Shown here: positions 46,811 through 59,265 of the stretch, in pieces
Position numbering within the stretch: position 1 is the stretch's first letter
Layout of the letters: every line of letters starts with the position of its first letter
NCBI GenBank assembly: GCA_022410635.1
Contig: JAJVDF010000412.1
Location: 866,070-930,069 of the forward strand
Length of the DNA stretch: 64,000 bases
Source: Tretioscincus oriximinensis
Lineage: Eukaryota > Chordata > Lepidosauria > Squamata > Gymnophthalmidae
Direction of reading: 5' to 3'
Position numbers and translations under genes: made by a program
Notes under the pieces: model-generated
What the model was told of the DNA's origin: nothing
The model's database searches: none
Seen by the model: only the letters and a program-made list of their open reading frames with translations

Positions 46811-49800
46811 GTAAGTTTAATAAACCAAGCTGGAGTTGCTGAACGTTAGAAATTATTTTATAGGTAGAACTGGAATGATGAGTGTGGAGAGGGAATGTGT
46901 TCAAAATATGGGACAAATGAATTCCAAGTGCAGAACAGAACTTCCAGAAATGTGATGTGCTGCATTTTGAGAGTAATATAATATTCAAGGTAAGTAGAGA
47001 TGTGAACAAACAGGTTCTTAGGCATGTTTGCCTGAGAGAGGCTTAAGAATGTAAGAGGAGCCCTGCTGAATGGAACCAGCGTTTTGTCTCACATGGTAGG
47101 CCACCAATTGCATTAAGGCAAAACTCTCATCTGCTTTTGATTTCCTGCAAATGGTATTTCAGGAATATTGCCTGTTTTTCCATCCTAATAGCTATTGATA
47201 CGCCTATTTTCCATGAATTTATCTAATTCTTTCTTGAAGCTATCCAGACTGCTAGTTACTACTACTTCCTTTAGGTTAAATACTTTCTTTTTTCTGTCCT
47301 AACTCTTCTGCCCATCAGCTTCAAGAAGTGCCCTCTAGTCTTAGTATTGTGTGAAGGCAGCTTCTCTGCTTCTCCTAAGTTCATAAATGTAAGGTAAAAC
47401 TTACCTTTTCTTTTCTCCCAGCTACTGTGTGGTAGCATCTGTATGTAAACCATGTGAAGTCACGACACAGGCTCCTGTGATTCCATTTGTGGTTTTCACA
47501 CACAACTCACTGGTTGGTAGATAAAGATGCTTCCACATGGTAGAATTTATTAGGATTTTTAAAGGGTGCGCATGCATCGTTGACGAGTTTAGATACGTCT
47601 GAGTTATCTCTGATCGTATTCCCAATAGTCTTTAGAATAGCAAAGACTAGAGCCTCTCCAGCCCCTCCTATTCACAATCAGGCAAGTCCCTCCCTATGCT
47701 CAGGAAAAGACTATTTAAACCATCAGCCATCTCAAAAGTATCAACTCTCTGACAGCCAACATACACAGACCACACACAGAAAGCATAAACACAGGCAGAT
47801 TAGCCAGAAAACACTCGTTCCAATCTTTTATAGGCAGCCCCTTCCTTGGTAATAGGGCCAGCCTTCTGTTTTAAAGGGGGCCGCACTCCATTTCTAGCTG
47901 TCATGTTGCACCATTATTCTTAGATTGTCTGTAATCCAATCCAGGCTGAATGGGACTTTAAAAACTTGTTCAGGCCAGGCAGAGACATGGGGAACTCCAA
48001 AAATGTTAAACCAATATGATATCATTCCTTTCTAGCCACATAGCCTGAAAAGCAAGCATGGGAAATAAAGAGAATGGAGACAGATGTGTTCTGCTTTTTA
48101 ATCTTCAGTTGTTTACTTGCTCTGGCTGTCAATGGTGACTAGGATCAATGTCTCCAGGGTAGAGCATCAGGCAGTGTTCCTGAGATGCCATTCACAGTGA
48201 ATCAACAACAGCTTTTGTCTGCTTCTGCTTGAGAGTATCCAGGTGCAGTTGTTAGGCCACTGAGACAGAATGTGGGACTAGATGGGCTATAGCCTGATTC
48301 AGCAAGGCTCCTCTTAGATTCTCATCTTCATAAATCAGTTCATTTTCATAAACTAGTGTAAGTGATTCTTTACTTATAAAGGAATATGCAGACAAACTCA
48401 ATAAGGAGAAAAGCACAAAATGGCCAGCGTTTAAACATATGAAGGCTAAGCTAGGGAAAGCTGTCCACTGATCTTCCTCAAACAAACCCTTGTTCTTCAC
48501 CTATTTATAACTCTGAATCCCACAAGGTTCTTTCCTGTGCAGCTTTATGAGACAGGCATTTATTCTTCTCGCTCATCCACGGATATTTCTCCATTTATTC
48601 TTTCAGGCACTCCTCTGTATATCTTGTACCTTCAATTTAATTCTTCCTTTTCTCTGGTCTCAGCATTTCTCAGTCTTCTGTCACACATTTGCTCAGCAAT
48701 CTTCTGTCTGTAACTCTTCACCTGTCATCACTTTCCACAATCAAGAAAATATTACTGTGCACTATTTCCTCTTTCCTCCCTCCCTCTGTTCCACATTTGT
48801 CAGCATTTTATCTCTCTGGTTTTCTCAAGTTACAGCTTTGTTGCACCAGACTTAACAATTATCTGCTAACCCCATAAAGAAACAATCACCAAACCATCGT
48901 GGATATAGTTTCAAGGTGTATATCGTTAAGAACCAGGATTTCTTTAATCGATTTGTTTGCTGCAAATTGGCATGCAAACCTGTTTGTGCAGGTATTTGCT
49001 GGTCCTTTAACCATTCCTGTCTGGTTTCCAAAGTACTGCAGAGAGGAATAATTGCTTCACGTGATCGAGATTCTATGCTCCTCTTAATACACCCCAGAAT
49101 TGGGTTTGCCTTTTTTGCAGCTGCTTCACTGTGACTCATGTTCAATCTGTGATCTACCAATATACCCAGGCCCTTTTCACATGGGCTGCTGCTCAGACAT
49201 ATTCCTCCCATTCTATTCATTGCGTTCTCATTTTGCTTTGCCAGCTGGTAGGACCTTGCATTTAATCTTTGCATATTTCACCTATTAAGTATCATTATGA
49301 ATGTTCCATCTGTGAATGATGAGAACTGCAAAATGCTAATGTTGTAAGAAAAATAATAAAGCCGTTCTTAAACAAATGGTTATTCTTAAGCATGTAGATC
49401 TGGAATAACCACTTAAAGAAACACCAAGAATCGGGAATTGGTAATTGAAGTTCACTTTTGCACACTACATCGTCTTTCCCTTCATTCAGGTTATTTCTCT
49501 TCTTTGTTAGCTGTTTTCCACTTTTTACTCCATAGAGAATTATTTGAGAGGGAATTTATAATGGTCGCTGCTACCTGCAACAATATTTTGCTACTTTCCT
49601 GTTAGTATTAATGACACCAAGATGCCTTGGTGCTGGTGGGTTTAATATTGTTTTCGTTGAATGCCAGACGCAATTTCTAAAGTTCTTTTATAGTCATTCC
49701 ATCAAAACAGGCTACTAGTTATAGGGAAAAAGAGTGACTTGAATGCTAATACTGGATTGCATCACTGCATCTGAAGAAGTAGACCTGTCTACAAAAACTT

Positions 49801-52800
49801 ACGCTGCTTTCCTTTTCCTTATTGTTCCGAAGCAGTTGTCTCCTAACATCTGAATAACTATAACTCTCTCTCTCACACACGTTTTCTCTCACACTCTCTA
49901 TCTATATCTATATATCTAGTTGGCTAACAATATTAATTGTATCTTTTTTATCCTCAGTTAGGAATTTCGAGTACTGATCATCTGTTCCCCCTAGGAGTGG
50001 AAGGACAATTGAGTTTATCAACCCTCTTCCAAATTCCTGATACAGCCTGCAGTGTAGAAGAGTGTGGGTAGCAAATCTACTTTCTTTCATAGAGCAGCGT
50101 TGGCTAGAGCTGAGGCCAGTAGAGGGCGCTCCCCCCCTCTCCACGGCCGACTCAGGCCTTCAATAACTGATCTCTCACTTGAAAGACCGATTCTTAAGCC
50201 CTGAGCCATCCATGTCTCTGAAGAAGTAGAGGTGACTACAAAAGCTCATGCTGTCCACCTTTTTCTTGTTCTACGAGTCCCCCTTGCTTGATTTTCTGCA
50301 TCCAAACAAACATGCATTGCAGGCTTTCTAGAAGGATGAGAGCAGCTTTCACATACTGCACCTCAGCATTAGGGATTTTAATATCTAAGAACAGAATGTG
50401 GTAGTGGCTGTAGCTCAATGGTGTAGCAAGCTGCCCAGAAAGCAGAGGGTTACTAATATAGTTCCCAGCCTTTTCCCAGAGGTACCCAGGTAGTCACCCA
50501 NGGGTCTGGTCACAGTGATACCAAGGACAGAAAGTATCTACAGCAGTTTTACAAAGTCACTTGAAGATACAAGCAAAATTGGGAAGTGAAAACTAAGAAT
50601 ATGTTTTATCTAAATAAAATAAAAATTAAATAAAGTAAATAAATGCCTGAAAATCCCAGTGAAGGGATTTAAGAAAAATAGGCAAATAGAATTTGTAAGC
50701 ACCTTAGAGGCTAGCAAGGAAATGGTAGGCAGTTTGATCTTCCTTAGACCTGTCTACTTTACATTCCTTCAGGTGCACCTAAAGAAGTAAACTTATCTAC
50801 GAAGGCTCACACTGCCTACCTTTTCGTTGTTAGTCCCTAAACTGCTATGATATCCTTTTGCTAGTGTTCCTTCTAAAGTATGTAATATTGTACTTATGGA
50901 TGCCTCCTCCTACCTTCTGTATATTTTTCTTTTGAAATTTCCAAAACCAGGCGGGTACGAGAGTAGAAAGAACAAACTATCAGACTGTAATCTGTGTACT
51001 CAAGAACAGGCCTAATTTATGTCTGCAGTTGCAAACATTGTGGAATTATTTTGCTTTGGCAAGGCATATAAATAACCTATCTAAGAAAATAACCTTTTTC
51101 CCCTTAGGGAAATATGTTGTCCTCTTCTTCTATCCACTTGATTTCACCTTTGTTTGTCCAACTGAGATCATCGCGTTCAGTGACAGGGCAAATGAATTTA
51201 AGAAGATCAACTGTGAAGTGATTGGTGCTTCTGTTGACTCACACTTCTGTCATCTTGCATGGTAAAAATGGCCTTTTGTTAAAGCATTGATTTCTAACTT
51301 TATGGAGTACATTTACTTTTGTTCTTGATATGTAGCAAAGGTTGTAAAAGAAGAATCTGGTTTTTATACCCCACCTTTCTCACCCAAAGGGACTTGGCGT
51401 GGCCCATGGTTAATTTTTGCCTGAAGACTTACAGTGATATAATGTTTTTCAGATTATATTTATCTGGGTGTAACCATGGACAAAACTGTTCCTAATAGTC
51501 CTATAATCTAGTTCTTTTTGAATTTTTATTGCACATGTAAAGCAAATTGCTAGCTCAAATTAGTCTGGTCTTATAATTGATAAGGGAGGGATTGTAGCTC
51601 AGAGGTAGGCAATGATCATCATGATAATGGCTATATCTCAGAGATAGAGCAAACAGCCTGGGAAGTTGTGAATTATGCAAGTTCAATACCCAGCCTCTCT
51701 GCAGCTGGAAGCCAGACCCATATTTAGGGGGAGGGCAACAGGGGCTGCAGCTCAGGGCAGCACCCTCCCCCAGTAAAAATATTTAAATAAAAAAAATTGA
51801 AACATTCACAGCAGCACCTCTAGGAGGCGCTGGCAACCAATGCCAGGTCCTAAAGACACCCCCACACACGTAATCTTTAAAATATATATATATTAATTCA
51901 TAGCAGCACCACTAGGAGGTTCTGGCAACCAGGGCCAGCTTCTAAAGTAAAAAAACAAAACTGCTTTAAAAATAGCAAAGGGGCTAGCAGCACTTTGAGA
52001 CTAACTTGAGAAAAGTTAGTCTCAAAGTGCTGCTAGCCCCTTTGCTGGACTTTCTGCTAGACTAACACGGCTATTTCTCTGAAATTGCTTTAAAAATAGA
52101 TTACCTGCTGGAAAACTCCCAATGAGGAGGCTGTGTGTGTTAAAAAATACTGCCCAGGGACATTATACACCCAAAACAATGTATCCTCGTCAGGAAAATG
52201 ACATGGAAGAATGCGATCAAACAGCAGTTGGCCATCACTCAATAGTATTCAACAAGAGCAGCAATTGATATAGTACTTCATAGAAACATTTGGTTCCCAT
52301 TTTTGACTGGATATTATAGGAATGGACAGAAGCACTGAAAAGCTCCGAATATAATAAATGATTCAAGAGTTCCAAACTGGACTCTATGGCTTTTCTATGG
52401 TACTTTCAAATGTCGCAGCAGCTTCTAAAATGCATTTTCCCTTTTTGTTACAGGATTAACACACCTAAAAAGCAGGGTGGGCTTGGTACCATGCAGATTC
52501 CCTTGGTGTCTGATACAAACCGTGCAATCTCCCAAGAGTATGGAGTCTTAAAAAAAGATGAAGGCATTTCCTACAGGTAAGGTTCACCTTGCAGGTTCCC
52601 AAGCAAATGGAAAACGCTTGTACCCAGGGCAGTTCTAAACGGCTTTGACACCCATTTTTCCCCCTAGTCAGGACGCAGCCTAATAGTTGTAGCAGGCTCC
52701 AAAATGAGTTTTAGCTCTGTTCTTCACCATAAGACTAAGTGTATGATCCCAAATTCTAAATATTTTGACCAGAAGGACCTTTTTGAAATTTGAAGTTACT

Positions 52801-54004
52801 TCTAAAAAGTTTCAAACAGTACCATGCTTTAAATGTTGTATGATGTGTATTCTTTTTCAAGGGGCCTATTTATCATTGATGATAAGGGAATCCTTCGTCA
52901 GATCACAATCAATGATCTTCCTGTTGGTCGCTCAGTTGATGAAACCCTCCGGCTAGTTCAAGCATTTCAGTTTACAGATAAACACGGAGAAGGTAAATGT
53001 CAAAGAAATAGCCATGTTAGTCTTTGTTCAGAAAGTTCAGCAAGGGGGTCTTGCAGCACTTTGTAGAGTAACAAGAGGAAGGTAGATCACAGGAGCTTTT
53101 GTAGACAAATCTTCGGTATATTTGAAGAAGTAAACTTGTCTATGAAATCTCATGCTGCTACCTTTTTCTTGCTAGCCTCCAAAATGCTTCATGCTCCCCT
53201 TGCCAGACATGACGAAGTTACATTCGTTGTCTCATTATTCGCCTGGCCTGTGTTGACACAACTGTCTGGGAAAATAAAGCTCTTGTTTTGCTTGACTTCA
53301 ATAAGAAATGCCAAACGTAGCCAACTTCTGAGTAACATATTGGTATTATTTAAGAGACAGAATGAAATTACCTTAAATCAGTTAAGACAAAGTATTATTT
53401 CAGAGGAAGATATGGAAATACTTCCTCTCTTGCATATATTATCCGTTTTGCAAATGTAATCATATACTAAAATATTCCATAGCTGTTCTCCAGTAATGAA
53501 TCCTTCAAGTCCCAAAGAAACGTTGCAGTTTCAATTGTATATTAGCCTTTTAAATCCTGGTGTATGTAGGGTTTTTTTCACTGGATAATTGAAATTTCTT
53601 GCCTTTTTTAAAATTCTGCTTTTGCATTTGAAAGTACAGGCTAGTTAAAAAAAAGTAAGATTGAAGGTGCTCAATGGCCTCTTCTATTCGTGTTTGTTCC
53701 TATTGAGAAAACTGAAACAGGATCTTATTTGGTGTGGTTACAAATGTTTATTGCTAAAAGATACAATAATATTTGGGTGGGTTGCAAAGCAAGGCGACCC
53801 TAGACAAAGGAAGATAAAGTGCAAGCTTTATGTAGTAAGCAATCCATAACTCAAGTATTCACGTATTCATGATGGCATCTACAAAGTATATAATGAAAAT
53901 GTACTTGCTTATTTTCAGTGTGTCCTGCGGGTTGGCAGCCCGGAAACGACACGATCAAGCCTGACATTAAGAAGAGTCGAGAATACTTCTCCAAGCAGAA
54001 TTAA
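46705..54004 (+). CDS. PRDX1: PRDX1 2-Cys peroxiredoxin (5 coding exons, 199 aa)
   Basis: Typical 2-Cys peroxiredoxin that reduces H2O2 and organic peroxides using thioredoxin, mainly in cytosol and nucleus, and acts as a chaperone when overoxidised. Coding exons of 106, 154, 123, 131 and 86 nt give exactly 199 codons, the same as human PRDX1. The peroxidatic Cys52 sits in FTFVCPTE and the resolving Cys173 in VCPAGW. Cys71 and Cys83 (SHFCHLAW) identify PRDX1 rather than PRDX2-4. The hyperoxidation-sensitive GGLG motif and the C-terminal YF (EYFSKQ) are present, so the eukaryotic sensitive form is expected. The TPKK phosphorylation context at Thr90 is kept. All junctions are GT-AG and in phase. 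Divergent from AKR1A1, as in mammals. Confidence 0.98.
47040..47420 (-). mobile_element. CR1 LINE 3' fragment
   Basis: aagaggagccctgctgaatg, ggccaccaattgcattaagg and a reversed ORF2 tail (cttctgcccatcagcttcaa). PRDX1 intron 2. Confidence 0.75.
48130..48325 (+). mobile_element. CR1 LINE 3' end
   Basis: ggtgactaggatcaatgtct to actagatgggctatagcctg and ctcctcttagattctcat. Confidence 0.7.
48925..49300 (-). mobile_element. CR1 LINE fragment
   Basis: The reverse strand has CR1 ORF2-like [20 protein letters not shown] and [20 protein letters not shown]1 intron 2. Confidence 0.85.
49765..49830. repeat. Copy of the GCTAGCAGCACTTT family (end)
   Basis: gcatctgaagaagtagacct gtctacaaaaacttacgc. Confidence 0.5.
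50095..50220 (-). mobile_element. SINE family B, 5' half
   Basis: ttggctagagctgaggccag tagagggcgctc then the reversed tRNA-like head ending ctgagccatccatgtct. Confidence 0.7.
50212..50275. repeat. Copy of the GCTAGCAGCACTTT family (end)
   Basis: ctctgaagaagtagaggtga and aaagctcatgctgtccacct, abutting the SINE. Confidence 0.5.
50690..50850. repeat. Copies of the GCTAGCAGCACTTT family
   Basis: cttagaggctagcaaggaaa and gtaaacttatctacgaaggc tcacactgcctacc. Confidence 0.5.
51108..51261 (+). CDS. PRDX1: PRDX1 exon 3, peroxidatic cysteine
   Basis: [20 protein letters not shown] with Cys52, then [20 protein letters not shown] and HFCHLAW. The donor reads gtaaaa. Confidence 0.98.
51343..51450 (-). 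mobile_element. SINE family B fragment
   Basis: agaagaatctggtttttata ccccacctttctcacccaaa then the body cut short. Confidence 0.65.
51590..51745 (+). mobile_element. Third tRNA-like SINE type, fragment
   Basis: ggctatatctcagagataga (A-box-like) and gcaagttcaatacccagcct (B-box-like), followed by a short body. Confidence 0.5.
51974..52085. repeat. Perfect 34-bp hairpin of the GCTAGCAGCACTTT family
   Basis: 51974-52007 is exactly complementary to 52013-52046, with a 5-nt loop. The flank continues into cagacta-type ends (ctagactaacacggctattt). Confidence 0.9.
52454..52576 (+). CDS. PRDX1: PRDX1 exon 4
   Basis: [20 protein letters not shown] to [12 protein letters not shown], including the GGLG motif. 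The donor reads gtaagg. Confidence 0.98.
52862..52992 (+). CDS. PRDX1: PRDX1 exon 5
   Basis: [20 protein letters not shown] to [11 protein letters not shown]; nearly identical to human. Confidence 0.98.
53003..53180. repeat. Copy of the GCTAGCAGCACTTT family in PRDX1 intron 5
   Basis: aaagaaatagccatgttagt, cagcaagggggtcttgcagc and gtaaacttgtctatgaaatc. Confidence 0.65.
53919..54004 (+). CDS. PRDX1: PRDX1 exon 6, resolving cysteine and stop
   Basis: [20 protein letters not shown] and EYFSKQN, then TAA. Cys173 is the resolving cysteine. Confidence 0.98.
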
Positions 54005-54033
54005 AGATGTAGTGTTTGTGTTGTTGTGCAAGA

Positions 54034-54039
54034 AATAAA
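54034..54039 (+). terminator. PRDX1: PRDX1 poly(A) signal
   Basis: AATAAA 30 nt after the stop codon; a very short 3' UTR. Confidence 0.8.
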
Positions 54040-54589
54040 TTTTTGTAAACTGTATAAACAGCCATTCTTCAGAGAACAGCAATATTGTGAACTAATGGAT
54101 TTATGGCTGCCGTTTATATACTGTCTGGGGTGAATCCTCCTGAATGCAATAGGATAGCTTTTGCTGAGGATTGAAAGATGATACTAGTAGCTGTACAGAC
54201 CAATTATGTTGTGAACAGAGATCAAGAATTTGACTCTGTTTGTTCATGTGCGTAACAGTTGACAGATGCCATGAATGTGATGGGCTCAGTGATATGTAGT
54301 AAAACAAATGTATTTTTGCCATTTTTTTTACGGTCATTAAACTTGTGGGAAGATCTTGAATTGTCTGCCAGAGTCGTTCAATTGCCTGATGGTGGAAACT
54401 TGCAATTACTCTTACAATATGTGTATCGCTTGAATCACTCAAGGATGCAAATCAGCTCAAGGTGCAAGCAGATGTCATTTATTTATTCCACTATAGTTGG
54501 ATATTCTGGAATAAAACAGTTGAAAAGTGTTCTGAAATTCTAAATATATTGGAATAAGTGATATCCGAGGCTGTATCTACATGCACAGG

Positions 54590-54905
54590 ATGATCACGCA
54601 GATGATTATGTGATTATTTCTCTACTGACCACAAGTCAGTGGCAGCCGTGTGAGGAAAGCATGGTGATCTTACTTAGTCACCGGTGTGTGGTGTTGCTCA
54701 TCCATGGATTTCAACCGTACAAAATTCCTGGATGTGCAACAAAACCGACATTCACGTAATCAGGGTTGTAGTTTTGAGCAATTGCACGTACACTCCGCAC
54801 CAGATTTCCTTACGCTAAGATGGCATGATCCACTACCGAACCATGTGACAATCAAGCCATCCTAGCGTAAGGAAAGCGAAAACAGTATGTGGCTATGCAC
54901 CCTGA
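54590..54905. repeat. Possible DNA-element relic with inner hairpin
   Basis: 54808-54824 (ccttacgctaagatggc) is complementary to 54856-54872 with one mismatch. Lies just past PRDX1; no coding frame. Confidence 0.5.
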
Positions 54906-55569
54906 ATCGTATGGAACAATATGATACAAGCTGTGTATAACACTGAAAGCTTTATCTTTGAGCAATAAAATACACTTGGCACCCCTTTCATGGAAAATGT
55001 ATAAATAAATATAGCCAGAGACTCAAGAAAGTTGTTGACTTGCCACATGTGCTCTTGTTCCTGTTTCTGGATCGACTTCAGCAGTAGGCTGAAGTCTACA
55101 GGGGTAAAAGCATATTGCAGTAATCTATTCTGGAGGTTGCGAGGGCATGAACTGCATAGTCTTATGAAGTTGTTCCCGTTCAGGAAAAGCTGGAGCAAAT
55201 GAGTTCAATCAGTAGTGNAGGAAAACACTCCTGCTTGGCACCTGAACCTCAAATGAATGTAAGAAATCCAGAAGGACATCCAAATCGCAAATTATTTTTT
55301 GGACAAAACCAGAATTGGGTAGTCCTTATCCTTCTAGACTCTTATTTGGATATCTGGATTCAGGTTCAGTTTATTAGCCCATCACTGTCTGTACTCGGAC
55401 AAAAGAAAAGGAGCAGAGAAGAACATATTGATGGCATTTTGTTTGACATCTAACAATCTCTTCCAGTGGCTTTATATGGATCTTAAAGAATATAGGTAGA
55501 GGATTGGTTTTCAAGGAATTCCAGATGAAAGTTTCAGAATTCCAGAAGCCTCTTATGCTTTTTTAAAGT

Positions 55570-55665
55570 CTGCCTTGGAGATGTGAATCTTGCATTAAGC
55601 AGGGGATTGAACACAATGAACTTAGAGGTCCCTTCCAACACTAAGATTATATTTGGTTTGGAAAT
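55570..55665 (+). mobile_element. CR1 LINE 3' end
   Basis: aagcaggggattgaacacaa tgaacttagaggtcccttcc aacactaagatt is the CR1 end. Confidence 0.7.
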
Positions 55666-56289
55666 AAAAGATTCAGAAAGTTTCACAACGTTTTTTTCAG
55701 TGCCTATGGAGCTGGTGAATGGAAGCAGTCTGCAGTATAAATAAGCCAAGACTCAGAAATTTCACCATGTAACAACGTCCATTAAGAAAGGATGAATCCA
55801 GACAGCTAAAACATGGGATCATCTTGGGGCTGTTTGGAAACCTTATAGTGTCTTATTCTAAGAAAAATCAAATCTCACTGAAGCCATTTTTAGAATAGTG
55901 ATATGGGAATCTGGAACTTTGGCTCATAGTTTCTTCCTGAAGAATATAGTCTCACACATGCATAAGGCTGAAACTGAGATAAAAATGGCCACCGTGCACC
56001 AGCATACTGTGCTATCAAATATGTTGGAAGTAGCTGCCATGCCATCTCGAAGGGACAGTCAGTCTACCCCCTCTCCACACAATGTTTTCTTACCTGGTTC
56101 TTACCGGGATGTTTCAATGTCATGATCTTTCAACTGAATGAGTTCATTAAGTTTTTGCTAGGCTTCACAGTGCATCCAGGAAAACGTTGACATATAAGTG
56201 TAATTGGCCATTGCTGATTCTTTCTGGAAGCATCGCAAAATTCTGCATCTTCTATTGAGCAGCTGTCTGTGCTGTCACAGGAAGATGGA

Positions 56290-56560
56290 TAGAAGAAGAA
56301 ATACTAGGTCTTTATACCCCACGTTTCTCATCCAAAGGGACTCAAAGTGGCTTATAAGGATATTTTTTGCTCGAAGGTTTACATTCTATCTAGTTGCAGT
56401 CAGTTGCAATTTCTTGCAATTCTTGCTTTTAAATAGCTGGGTAGGCTAGAGCTACAGGCTAGTAGAAGGTGCTCAACCTTCCCCACATCCGACACAGGGC
56501 CTCAAAACCTGATCTCTCAGATGAGAGACCGTCTCTTTAGCGGCTGATCTTGCAAAATTG
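56290..56560 (-). mobile_element. SINE family B
   Basis: gaagaagaaatactaggtct, ccaaagggactcaaagtggc, ctgggtaggctagagctaca and a reversed head. Confidence 0.75.
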
Positions 56561-56569
56561 CAGCTGGGT

Positions 56570-57640
56570 GACATGTATGGTATCATTTTCCTGCTTTCTT
56601 CTGCGTTCCTCTTACCGGCCTACCTTGTCCTGTCCAGACTCAGATACACTGCAGGGAAATACCCATATCATTATTCTCATACACAGAATTCTCATGTAAT
56701 TACTAGAGCTTTTTAACAGCCAAGACCCTACTGCAGCTTTTAAATCAGGGGCCCACTTACCATTAGGCAAGCTGGCACCCTGGCCAATCCACCCCTGGCC
56801 AATTGGCAGGAATAATTCTGCTTCTGTGTCCCCTTCAGGAATGATGCCACTTATGGACGACATCAAGCTGCACTGCTACAAAATAGATTCAGATTTATAT
56901 CTATCCTCGTTAAGAAATTATTTTTAAAATATGGTTTGTTCTTAGGCACTGATGTGATGTCAAACATCTGGGGGATGCTGTTCAAACTGTTTTAAAACGA
57001 TTTGGGGGAAATGGAAGCTATTTTAAGTTATGTTTTTCTTGAATTTGAATGTCTTGCTCATTTAAAAATAAACAAGTGAATTAAACATTGAAATAGTGAA
57101 AACAAGGACAACTTAGTCTATTTTTAACCCAATCAAAGCACAGAAATTAATTATTGCTATACATAAGGTTATTGGATAGATTTGCCTGGAAACAGAGAGT
57201 AAATACATAGCAGTCACTTGAGCAAATATTTCTGAATTACCCCCTTTCCTCCCTAGTTGTGCAAAGTCCTCCACAGCAAATTGCAATGGAACGTAGAAGG
57301 TAAATATGCAATACAGATATGTTTACTTAACCCCAAGATCCTTGATGTTGTTGGAACACAGCCACAGTATGGATGGTTGCAGATGCAACCTGGGGGAGAA
57401 GCCCTGTAAAATTCAGAGAACTTGTATGCAGGAGGGACTGAAATCCTTTCAGAAAATTAGCCTGTTGACACTGAGGAATCTTTCTGGATCTCAGGCCCAC
57501 CCTTTGCCACGGCTCTGGTGCCAGAACATCATGGTGTACATGGGAACATCGATGTCATCGTGGAATAAGGACCACTCAAACAAAAGTCATTAGCTGACTG
57601 TACAAAAAACTGTCTCTTCCATTCCATCAGACATTTCTCC
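56570..57640. other. Intergenic DNA, no gene seen
   Basis: Open frames at 56612-56866 and 57306-57593 have no recognisable domain, start context or splice support. Confidence 0.5.
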
Positions 57641-57647
57641 TCCCAGG

Positions 57648-57797
57648 TAGGCTGACCAGATGACCCCTTTGGGGTGGTGGTGGTTTGAAAACCTGTTTTG
57701 GGGGTGCCTCCTGGTTTTTTCTGAGGAAAAAAAATCCTCAAAACTGGGAGGCACCCCAAAACCGGATTTTCAAACCACCACCACCCAAAAGGGTCAG
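57648..57797. mobile_element. GGCTGACC palindromic MITE, copy B
   Basis: TAGGCTGACCAGATGACC at the left; the arms fold over ggggtgcctcctggtttttt and its complement. The right terminus has decayed. Confidence 0.85.
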
Positions 57798-58166
57798 GGT
57801 GTTGGGTAATGGAAAAGTCAATTGAAATATGATCTTCAGCAAATATTTGACCAACATACTAACCAGGATTAGGTCTGACTATGATAAGAAAGGTCTTGTA
57901 CCTGTTTTGCTGTGAACTGTTGAACTCTGCTGCTGATGGGGGACAGAAAACAGGTAACACAAGACTACACATCTTAGCTAATGGAAACATTGAACTGGTG
58001 TGGAAAGATAACACAATTCCCCAAAGCTAGATATACCCATTAAATTGGCCACCCAAAGATCAAATATAATTTTGCTGCTTAAAAAAAAATCCATAGGAAT
58101 ATTAAACTTTTGAGAATGAGGAAGATAAACAACAACATTTAATATTTTGAAAACAAATTGTAAAAC

Positions 58167-58351
58167 TAGGCTGACCAGATGACCCCTTTGGAGGGCGGGG
58201 TGAAAACCCGTTTTTGGCCTGCCTCCCAGTTTTTTCTGAGGAAAACTTTTTCAAAAAAAGTTTTTTTTTAATTTCTTTTTGTCTTTTAATTTTTTTCCCC
58301 TCAGTTCCCCAGTTTTCAACCCCCCCAAAAAGGGGTCATCTGGTCAGCCTA
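58167..58351. mobile_element. GGCTGACC palindromic MITE, copy C
   Basis: Both ends complete: TAGGCTGACCAGATGACC to GGTCATCTGGTCAGCCTA, 185 bp. Confidence 0.9.
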
Positions 58352-58944
58352 GAAACAGATGTGTTTTGCACCACAACTAGTTCTTAATCTTTTGTAAGTA
58401 TTGTATATTCTGCATTGAGTGGAAAATCTAATGAAATTCAATTAACTGTTAATTATGATGCTCAAATGTGTTTTTGATGGCTTCATAAAGGCATTTTGGT
58501 TCCGTTTTCCACCAGTTTGAGAAAAAAAACCCATCACTTTTCTTTGCTGTCAAAAGGTTTAAATAATGTAAAAAGGATATGTTCAGTGCTAATGAAGCCA
58601 GAAAAATCCTAGGACTTCTGACTATGTTGTAAAAATTGTTAACAAGTGTTTTCATGGGTGAACAAAAAATCAGGACATTTCTTATAAACAAATATTTTTG
58701 TTGTGCTTCTTTCAATTCAAACAAATTAAAACAATTTTAAAGACAGGATTTTTGTATCTTGTCAGGAGATGGCTGCCTTGGGAAATGAGAAGTCGCATGT
58801 TTGATTCCCTGCTTCTTCTGGAAAAAGGCAACTCAAATTACTGCTGTGTTCTTGCAAGGAAAGTCATAAAGATGAGGAGAAATTACAGCCTTTTTCAGAT
58901 TTGGATTGCAGCCTTATCTATCATCCACCTTCATCTTAAGAGCA

Positions 58945-59265
58945 TAAGAATTTAAGAAAAGCCCTGCTGAATCTGACCCGGGTCCATCTAGTCCAGAATT
59001 CTGTCTCACACAGTGGCCTACCTACTGCACCTGGGCAGTCTCTAGGGTATTGTGTGAAAAGTGCTCCCCTTGTTCTGTAGCCACTGCCACATTCTGATCT
59101 TAGATATCAAAATTCCTAATGCTGAGTTTCCATTTCCTTTTAAGAACACAGCCATGCCTTTTGCAAGGAACTGAGAGCAGGCAAAGGTCTTACCTTCTTT
59201 TCCTGCTTGAGATGCCACAAGCAATTGGTAGGCCACTGTGTGGCCAGTTTCATTGGAAATCCTTT
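58945..59265 (-). mobile_element. CR1 LINE 3' fragment
   Basis: aagaaaagccctgctgaatc, cacagtggcctacctactgc and further reversed CR1 text. Confidence 0.7.

Larger units (their letters stand above)
43343..54055 (+). other. PRDX1: PRDX1 transcription unit, from exon 1 donor to 3' end
   Basis: The first exon is non-coding and ends at 43343 (ccgcag then gtattt). TATAAA at 43230-43235 would place the start at about 43258-43263. Intron 1 is about 3.4 kb and intron 2 about 4.3 kb. The 3' end is about 20 nt after the AATAAA at 54034. Confidence 0.75.

Noticed and set aside
48852..49274. 140-codon minus-strand frame as a gene
   Set aside because: Sequence matches degraded CR1 ORF2; no independent gene signals.
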